Below are positions 57,001 to 64,000 of a DNA stretch of 64,000 nucleotides, in pieces. The DNA comes from Gelatoporia subvermispora B. Lineage: Eukaryota > Basidiomycota > Agaricomycetes > Polyporales > Gelatoporiaceae. A model generated the notes under the pieces. It saw only the letters and a program-made list of their open reading frames with translations. It was not told the origin of the DNA and did not search any database. The translations under genes and the position numbers were made by a program. The DNA lies in NCBI GenBank assembly GCA_000320605.2, contig KB445792.1, positions 2,254,280 to 2,318,279 of the forward strand, in the 5' to 3' direction. Positions within the stretch are counted from its first letter, which is position 1. Each line of letters starts with the position of its first letter.

Positions 57001-58301
57001 GCTTGATTAATGTGTGGGAGTAGCTGCACTGGATGCGACTTGCAAACCTACATCTGCATGTGTATAAGGTTAGCAAGCCTCTTGTGTTCTCGAAACTCAG
57101 AAACTCACCCAGGACTCAGGAGACTCCTTCTTGATGCCCTCTGGTTTACGTGTCAATGCTGGCTGGCTGGTGATGGGATCGCGGTCTTGTCGAGAAGCCA
57201 GTGCAACTCGTGAGCATCAGGCCATGGGGAGAGGGAGAGATCGGGTGGAAGGGCGAGGATGGATGATGGTGGTAAATGTACCTGTCAGAGTGCAGAAAAC
57301 AATGTGAGTGGCGACATAGCATCATCGGGTAAGTACGCGCAAGCTCTGAGATTGTGTGACAGCGTGAGATGGCGTGAAAAATTGAATTGCAGTGTGATCT
57401 CTGGCGTCTGGTCAGACAATTCCATCAAATGATTGGTCCCTGAATATTTCCCTGAGGATTTTGTAAAAGTCTTGCAGATTCTCACATATCTCTCATGCTC
57501 TCAGCCAATCATTGAATTGGATGTTTTCAGCAGATATGTCTTACACTGAGAGCTCCCAAAAGCGGACATCTCTCTGAATGTTGTCCGCATTTTTCACTGA
57601 CAAACCAAGCCCAGAACTTGTCAGAAGTTCTGAAAATCAAGGAACATGAAGTGGCTTCATTTTCCGAGGTTTCCAGAACATCACAAGGTCTGGAGATGAT
57701 AGACTTAGTCCTCTGTGCAGCCCCCTGACTACAACATGGACCAAATGTAATTTCCGAGATTCTGAGGTCCTACACAACATGGGAAGACTGCCAATATTGT
57801 CACTGTGCATAGAGTACATTGTGGCATAGACAAAAATCGAGCCAGGATAGATGAGTGCCCAAAGAGACTACCCTGAGTTGAGGCCCGAGAGTCGAGACAA
57901 AGACAAGTGTCATTGAGTATCACACAGAAGAGTCAAGACGAAGACTGAAATACTAACAGGCTACCTGTAAAGAGGCCTTAGCAGTCATCTGAGACAGTCA
58001 ATCAAGCTCCGGAGCGAACACTTCACGTAGGATAAGAGAAGACCGCGAACACGAGCGATGGCGAAAGATGGCTCTCAGGCAGCCAAAAAGGGAAGTTACC
58101 GGATTAGTGCGTCTCGCTCGGACAATATTTGCAGGTCTATGGAGGGATGTAGCAGGTTATAGATACATTTATTGTTCTCTTCAGTTACGCAGGTATGCAC
58201 CACTGAGGCCAGAGTGAATTGAGAGGACTCATAATGTGATGAATGAATGGAATATGAGATTGAGTCTCGATGAGAGCATCAGATGATTATGAGTGGCAAC
58301 A
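57001..58301. other. Gene-free stretch between the two tandem arrays
   Basis: AT-richer than its surroundings and without long open frames. A small hairpin (CAGAACTT, five-base loop, AAGTTCTG) lies near 57612-57632. No gene, transposon end or RNA was recognised. Confidence 0.4.
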
Positions 58302-59010
58302 CCCCGCTCGATCATCTGTCTGTTCTCAATGCAGCCGTATCGTACGTTCGCACACATATATACAACTCGACTAGAATATGGCATAACTACTATGTACTGG
58401 TGTACGCTCTCCCGAGGAAGTCAGATACAGAATATTACACCCATCGAACACGACTGCACTTCGGATTCCGAAACCCCGCTCGATCATTTGTCTGTTATCG
58501 ATGTATTCGGATTGTACATCCTTCCATTCACATGTCTCACGTAGGATAGAACACAGATACCAATGTATCAGTGGACGCTCTACCGAGAGATCCTTAAACA
58601 AAACATTACACCCATCGAACACGACTACACATCCGAAACACCCCGCTCGATCCTTTGTCTATTCTCAATGCAGTCACGTCGTACATCCTCATATATACAC
58701 ATCTCTAGTACAATACGGAATGAATCTGCATGTAATGATGTACCGAAGGACGCTCCAGAGTGATCCAAAGATGATACATTGCATCCACCGAACACGACTA
58801 CACTCTCAGTGAGTCTCGCTGCACCCTGCTCGATCTCTGTTCCTGATGCACTCACTGCAGTGCAAATCCTCATCGCTACATGCCTTGAGCACAATACAGG
58901 CTCGTTTCGGATGTACCAAAGGACACTCTACTCAATTCAAAGGTGAATGAGTACTCCACCCATTGAACACGACTGCACTCTCACAACTCCCCGCTCGATC
59001 ATTCTGTCAC
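58302..59010 (+). repeat. Tandem array of ~170 bp units (four plus a partial)
   Basis: Units start with CCCCGCTCGATCAT-like sequence at 58302, 58474, 58641, about 58823 and 58989, so the period is 166-182 bp. Within each unit the same order of landmarks returns: TCTGT near the start, a CAT/TACA-rich middle, a GGACGCTC-like motif, and ACCCATCGAACACGACTGCAC-like sequence (last bases varying) just before the next start. The units are diverged (roughly 60-75% identical by eye). No conserved open frame. Confidence 0.8.
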
Positions 59011-59334
59011 AAGCTTGAAGCTTCACAAAAAGCTGAGATATATTCCGTTGACAGAACTACTGGACATGCAACAGAATGCACGTCCGCGGGGCACTGGTAG
59101 TGCTACATACATCGAACGTCTCCGACTGGATCCTACAACAGGAAGCACCAATCGAGTGCCACGGACGGACGAGATCAGCGTAGACTTTTGCGCGGATTTC
59201 GTCTGTTCGCCCGCGCGCGGCACGGAGTCGGAGGCGCAGAGTCTGTATACGACGACGATCAAGTATGTACGACATGAAACGCCGCCCTGCGCTTCACATC
59301 ATGACGGGCAGAGCGGCGCTTCGGCTGTAGAGAG

Positions 59335-59378
59335 GCAGAACGTAAGGTGCTCCCATGGAGGAGCACCTTACGTCCTGC
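59335..59378. repeat. Perfect 14 bp hairpin with 6 bp loop
   Basis: ACGTAAGGTGCTCC (59340-59353), loop CATGGA, then its exact reverse complement (59360-59373). With one mismatch the arms extend by four more bases on each side (GCAG/CTGC). It could act as a terminator-like or cruciform structure, or be the junction of two inverted copies; no gene ends here that I can support. Confidence 0.8.
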
Positions 59379-61017
59379 TCCTCCGGCGGTGTTTCCGTCC
59401 GCATCGCACTCATCCCACCGTCGTGGGCTAGCTCGGAGGTGCAGATAGTCGCACTCCTGCAGACCATAGGCCCGAGCGTGAGACATCTGCACCGTCCGTG
59501 ACACGACGGCCTCGCGAGTCAGCACGATACGCACAGAGCAGGACGGTGTCCTGCTGTGCGCGTCGCATCGAAATGCGTCTTCCCAGCGCGGCGGGGTGCA
59601 GCGCAGTGTGACAGAATCCTTCGGATTCCGCACCGCGCGGCCCCGAGCCCGAGCTTGGCAGGTCCGTGCAATACGAAATAGCGGCGGGCCCAGCCTTGTC
59701 CTGCAAGCCCAATCGAAACACGGAGGAGCGACGCTCGCCTCTCCTCCGTCTCCCGTTCCCTCGCGGCACATCTTCCGTGTGGGGCGAGACCTGTCACACC
59801 TATGGGCGAGCCGCGCGTGCGAGACGGGCGCCAGGGATGCCAGCATGCCGCAGGGAATGCGCGCGGCGGGCCCGCATCGTCATACGTCTTCTGTCGCTTA
59901 TCCTCTCGATCGTTGTTCTGCGGTTTGCTCATTTCGTGACATGGGTACATGGCAACGGGGCGATGTCGGAGAGGTGCGGCGGAGGTGCGGCGGCGGCGGC
60001 GGAGGAGGAGGAGGACGCGCAAGCCCGGTGGTCTGTGCGCGGGCAGCGAGGTATAAAGGGTGCGATGGTTGTACGGGATGGCAGCAGCGATCTGCCTCGT
60101 CCATCCTATGCTCTCCTCTGCTCTCCTCGTCGAGTCTCCACCCGTCTTGCATCGCATTCCTGTTGGCTTTCGCTGGGCCGGGCCGCAAATCCGAACGCGG
60201 TAAGTGGCCGGCGATGTTCGATGCCCGCGTCGCTGATGTTGTACTGCTCAGCAGATCCGACAGCGCGATCGTCGTCGAATGTCGTTGTAGTGGGCCCTCC
60301 GTGTCGAGGGCGGCGGTCGAAGTGTTCGTAGTGTGGCGGGGCGACTGTCGTGTGGACGCCATGATACGTCAGATTCCGACAATCTAGAACGCCGGCGGCG
60401 GCAGCGGCAGCGAGATGACGAGTGAGTACACGACTGATTTTCGCTCAACAACGTGCAGAATGCTCACCTCATCCACTTCACGACCCATGCACGTGCGCAG
60501 CGCCCTCAATACACTAGTCGGAGTCGTCGCCGGCGCCGCCGCACAGCACGGCCAGCAGTTCCTCGGTACGCGGTGCATGGTGCGCTCGTCACGTCACGGA
60601 CGAGGTACGTGTTGACGGGTTCGGTGGTGCGCTCGGGTACTCACGACAACAGAGCCTAGGCCGTCCTCCGCGTCGAGGCAACTGCTGCGAGAGACGACGA
60701 GCAGAACACCATGATACGCGGGCGGGGTAGCGTCGATAGAGTGGGGCGGCGCGATGATGTACGCAATGCGCACGTCGGGGCTACGCCGTCGTCGGCGGTC
60801 TCGCCTAGATCAGTTCGGTGCTGGGAAGCTTCCATGACGGTTGTGCGGATCTGCGGATGCGCGCGTCGGGCGCCGGGCGGGTGCTGTGCAGGGCGGACGA
60901 CGTAAATGGACCAAGTAGCGTAGTGCGAGCGATCTCGCCTGGTCTCTAGGCAGATCTCGGCGGGCTCTGCTCTCGCGCCCCTGCGCCGCTGCACCGTCCA
61001 CGCGAACTGCGCTCGAT

Positions 61018-61019
<2 letters not shown>

Positions 61020-61081
<62 letters not shown>
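61020..61081 (+). repeat. Eight-copy heptanucleotide array (CGAGATG)8
   Basis: Eight perfect tandem copies of CGAGATG. As seven is not a multiple of three, every reading frame cycles through the same seven-residue pattern (SRISHLA on the minus strand), which explains repetitive open frames in all three phases there. Confidence 0.95.
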
Positions 61082-62849
61082 CGCAGCTTGATCTGGGCTG
61101 ACTCGGCTCCTGCGCGCTCGCGAGCAGCCCTCGAGATACGAGGTACGACACACCAGATAGCCGAGCGCACGCACTTACGCACTCGCGCACGCAGCATCAG
61201 CGCCGCCGTGCGCCCGCGCGCACCCACAACCCGACGCGGCGCAGCCCTTAGTCGTCGTCCCCCGCTCATCACTCGTCGCTCGGCGTAGATGTGCGCAGGC
61301 GGCGGGCTGCCCGTCTCGGTACGCACATCTCCTTCTCTCATCTCTCACGCAATGCTCACTGCTCACGCTCCGCACGCAGCACACGGTCTGTCTCGCGACA
61401 AGCTTCGATGACGCCGTACACTACGCTACATCGCCGCCGTGTCGCGCCATCCATGCCTCTCAACGCCCGCACGCTCGCCCGCCCGCCCGCTGAGTGCTGA
61501 GTGCAGCGCGCACAGAAGCGCCTATGCGCGCTAGCCGCTCAGATGGAAGGCCGCCCGTGCACGTGCACTGCCTCACGATACAACTAATCTGACCAGTTAT
61601 CTCGTACACGTACATACCTGTAGTAGAAACCCGCTAGCCGAGCGCAGAGACGTGTCGCCCAGCGTCGAGGAGATCGTCCCGCCGCCGAGTCCATGCGAGA
61701 TCAGGCCCGTAGGATCGCGGTCCTCGGCGACGCCGCCCAGCGAGGTGCTTGTCGCATGTCTCGCGCGGAACGAGATGGGACGAGATCAGGGACGTGGAGA
61801 GCCCGGTCGATCTCTGTATCTGTGCGCCGCGCCGCGCCGCGACGACGAGCTGGATGTAGACGTGATTCCAGAGGCACGCGTCGCCGCCGAGTGAAGACGA
61901 GTCGTGGGCTGTAGTTCGTCGCCAGGATGCTGCCTTCCGTCCATCGCCGCTGCCGATCGGCCGGTGCAGGTGGGTGGGCCCAGGTGGCGCACACGAGCAG
62001 TGGCCGCGGGACACTCTTCGAGGGCTGAGATCGACAGTTCGCGGCCCACGACAACGTGCGCGCGCATCCCGGGCAAGCGCGACACAGCGAGGCCGTCGCC
62101 GGCGCCAGCGGAGACACCACGCAGAACCGGTCGTCGCCAGCCGAGCCGAGCGCGGACAGCCCGAGCAGGATCCAAGCGCGTCGCGGGAGGATGTTCGGGG
62201 CGTTCACAGCAGCGCAAACCTCGAGAGCGCAATGTCGTCCGCGAGACGAGGCTCACACGAGCCTCGCTGGCGGGCCGGCCAAGTACCTGTAGTCCAGTTA
62301 CAGAATATATATATATATTTGGATTGCTAGCCCCGAGTACAGAACGCCGGATGAGCGGCGACCCGGGTGCGTCGGAGGTGCGATGCGTACAAGCCAGCCG
62401 GCGCGCCGCAAGATTGATTAGGGCGCGGTCGCCCAGGTGCGTTGCGTGAGCTGCGCGACAGGGCGCGCCCGAGTACCCAGAAACGCGGGCTGCGCGGGCT
62501 CTGTCGCGCGCGAGACGCTTGGTGCATCCGGAGGAGGTGCTGGCGCGGCCTCGGGCCAGACGGGCGGTGAGCGCGAGCGCGAACGCGCGCTCCGAGTCGT
62601 GCGTTGAGTCGCACTCGACTCTGCATTGCGTCGGACCACGGCGAGGGAGAGGGCGCATATGCTCTCCGACAACGCCGCTCATGCGCGCGGCGAGACGGAC
62701 TGCATACAGCGAGCGCAGCAAGTGCGGCGGGATACCGCATACAGCGCGTCCGCGCGCGGCGTTCGAGAGGCAAGAGCGAGGGGAAACAAGGATGGACACG
62801 CACCTGGCTGGGCGTCGACGTTGGCAGAGACGGCGTCGGCGCGGGCATT

Positions 62850-63010
62850 GCTGAGAATCGGCGCGGGCGCGGGCGCGGGCGCGGGCGTTGCTGAGAATCG
62901 GCGTCGGGGCAGGCAACGACGACGAGGGCGCTGCTGAGAGTCGATGCCGGGGCTGGCAAAGACGACGAGGGCGCGGGCGGCGGGCGCGGGGCGCGGGGCG
63001 CGGGGCGCGG
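62850..63010 (+). repeat. GCGGG-rich minisatellite region
   Basis: Several short tandem runs of GGGCGC/GGGGCGC type, and two copies of GTTGCTGAGAATCGGCG (62847 and 62885) with a third diverged one at 62930. Simple GC-rich repeat expansion. Confidence 0.8.
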
Positions 63011-63196
63011 AGAAGGCGCACGGGAGGCGGAACGAAGGGACATACACGAGTTGGAGAGAAGAGGCGACGGGAGGCGACCAAGTGACCTTGGCGCGGGCGT
63101 TCAAGGGAAAGGGAGGGAGGAAAGATCGATGGCAGGCAGAAAGGGGCGGGACGCCACAAAACGCGTGTTTGGGCGAGCAGAGGCCGGGGTGCTTTG

Positions 63197-64000
63197 CTTC
63201 TCGGGGCGATTCTCGAGGCAGACAACCAGAGCAGCAGCCTACAACTAGCCTGCGCTGCTATTATAGCTTTCATCTCCCGCCGATATTCGCCTCCACACGT
63301 GACAATCCCGGCCTCTGTGCCCTGCCTTCCCGTTAGTCTCTCCGCCAGTCTTCGCCATCTTTTCCGTAGTTCTGCTTTCCTGAACGTGCCGGTGACCTCT
63401 CCAACGCACCCGCGCCTCTCCGCGGCGTCCTCCCAGCATACAGAGTCCGCCCGAGGGCTCCTTGCGCGACGCCCAGCAGTACCTTGCAGCATGCCGCCGT
63501 GTGAACCTTTCGGTGGACAGCATGGCTGCGGCGGTGGCAGCGGACGCTAAACATCGCGCCGGCGCGCGATGGACGCCAGGCGGCTGCACCCTAGGCCTGA
63601 GATGATGATGGCGCGAATACGTATGCATTCACCCAGCATCACCATGCTGCCAGCTGCCAGAGGATTATGACGACAATGCATAGCTCCCGTATTTCGATAA
63701 CGCAGGGTCCTTGAGAAACGTAATGGGCTTTTGAAGAGCCGGGGCGCGCAGAGTCGGGTCGTTTGGATGAATGCCTATAACAGGCAGGTCTTCCCACCAC
63801 CGTCTATTCTGGCTCACGTCAGTGTCAATCCTCGATTGGCGCCCGCAAAGAGATGTTGCAGAACCCAAGGTCGATTGTGCTAAGTTGCTCTCGAGCATGT
63901 CGCTCAACCTACTCCGGCGGTTTGCTCGGTCGATGTCGACCGCGGCGCCGTCCTAACCATTCTCAAAGCTCGCCGTCATCCCTCCTGCTCCCGCGATCCC
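63197..64000 (+). repeat. Segmental duplication, copy B (runs off the window)
   Basis: Near-identical to 48237-48944 plus 49655-49806, i.e. the same sequence without the hAT-like element. At the place of the element it reads GATGTTGCAGAACCC, five bases shorter than the reconstructed empty site. It continues past the window edge, so its right limit is unknown. Confidence 0.85.
63897..64000 (+). pseudogene. bL19m duplicate with premature stop (partial, at window edge)
   Basis: The start is the same as in the intact gene at 49693 (MSLNLLRRFARSMSTAAPS), but the twentieth codon is TAA (63954-63956) where the other copy has TAC. The sequence after the stop still matches the intact copy up to the window edge, so the change is a single nonsense substitution rather than a divergent end. 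Only about 104 bp are visible; later damage cannot be judged. The upstream region is duplicated too, so the copy could still be transcribed. Confidence 0.75.

Larger units (their letters stand above)
59011..63196. other. GC-rich, gene-free region with minisatellites
   Basis: About 4 kb, much richer in G and C than the housekeeping block. Long open frames exist in nearly all six frames (for example 568 codons on the minus strand, 63492-61786) because stop codons are rare in such sequence; none has a recognisable domain. It contains CGG and GGA runs (near 59980-60020), the 7 bp array at 61020, an AT dinucleotide run (62305-62320) and GCGGG-rich minisatellites (62850-63010). I see no supportable gene. 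Confidence 0.5.

Noticed and set aside
58302..59010. CRISPR-like array
   Set aside because: Repeats are long, diverged and adjacent without unique spacers, and the genome is eukaryotic.
59260..60390. Several 150-260 codon frames on both strands
   Set aside because: Mutually overlapping in GC-rich DNA around the hairpin at 59340, with no domain or splice support.
61786..63492. 568-codon open frame on the minus strand
   Set aside because: Lies in very GC-rich DNA where stops are rare and long frames occur in several phases at once; it has low-complexity Arg/Pro/Ala composition, no domain, and its N-terminal part lies in the duplicated non-coding upstream region of bL19m.

Overview
The window is nuclear DNA of a filamentous basidiomycete, most likely an Agaricomycete and perhaps a polypore. 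The genes are split by many 45-70 nt GT-AG introns and packed on both strands. Recognisable products are typically fungal: two polyporopepsin-like aspartic proteases, an RCK-type kinase, IVY1, FMC1, a Mak32-like protein and a Zn2Cys6 regulator. No rRNA, tRNA or CRISPR array was seen.

Left part (0.5-16 kb). Five paralogous genes (one on the minus strand, four in tandem on the plus strand) encode an undescribed two-domain protein. It has an N-terminal box whose core is WPA-x-x-Y, a variable linker and a C-terminal SAM-like helical domain. In every copy the second exon is exactly 31 codons, bounded by phase-0 introns, although the proteins are very divergent. An RCK-like kinase and a ~600 bp inverted-repeat element lie between copies 1 and 2, and a secreted aspartic protease follows copy 5.

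Middle part (17.9-48 kb). This is a dense housekeeping block: ELP2, a DEAD-box-like protein with destroyed ATPase motifs, an RRM protein, FMC1, SmF, NC2-beta, a PfkB/Mak32-like protein, an Sfp-type phosphopantetheinyl transferase, an IVY1-like protein, a bacterial-type (mitochondrial) AspRS, a RecQ helicase, a second aspartic protease, PABP2, a TPR/MYND protein and an F-box protein. Most neighbours are divergent or convergent. Several share short intergenic promoters, for example SmF/NC2-beta and PABP2/MYND.

Right part (48-64 kb). The character changes to gene-poor, repeat-rich and partly very GC-rich DNA. A 702 bp hAT-type element with a perfect 8 bp target duplication sits just upstream of the mitochondrial ribosomal protein gene bL19m. 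The surrounding segment is duplicated at the right end of the window. That second copy lacks the element and carries a nonsense codon in bL19m. Between them lie a MED8-like gene bracketed by ~100 bp direct repeats, a truncated-looking Zn2Cys6 gene, a ~320 bp tandem array in which each unit carries an intron-like module, a ~170 bp tandem array and about 4 kb of GC-rich, minisatellite-containing DNA. The picture resembles a subtelomeric or otherwise rapidly rearranging region.

Exon limits were read by eye from splice signals and homology; first and last exons are the least certain.
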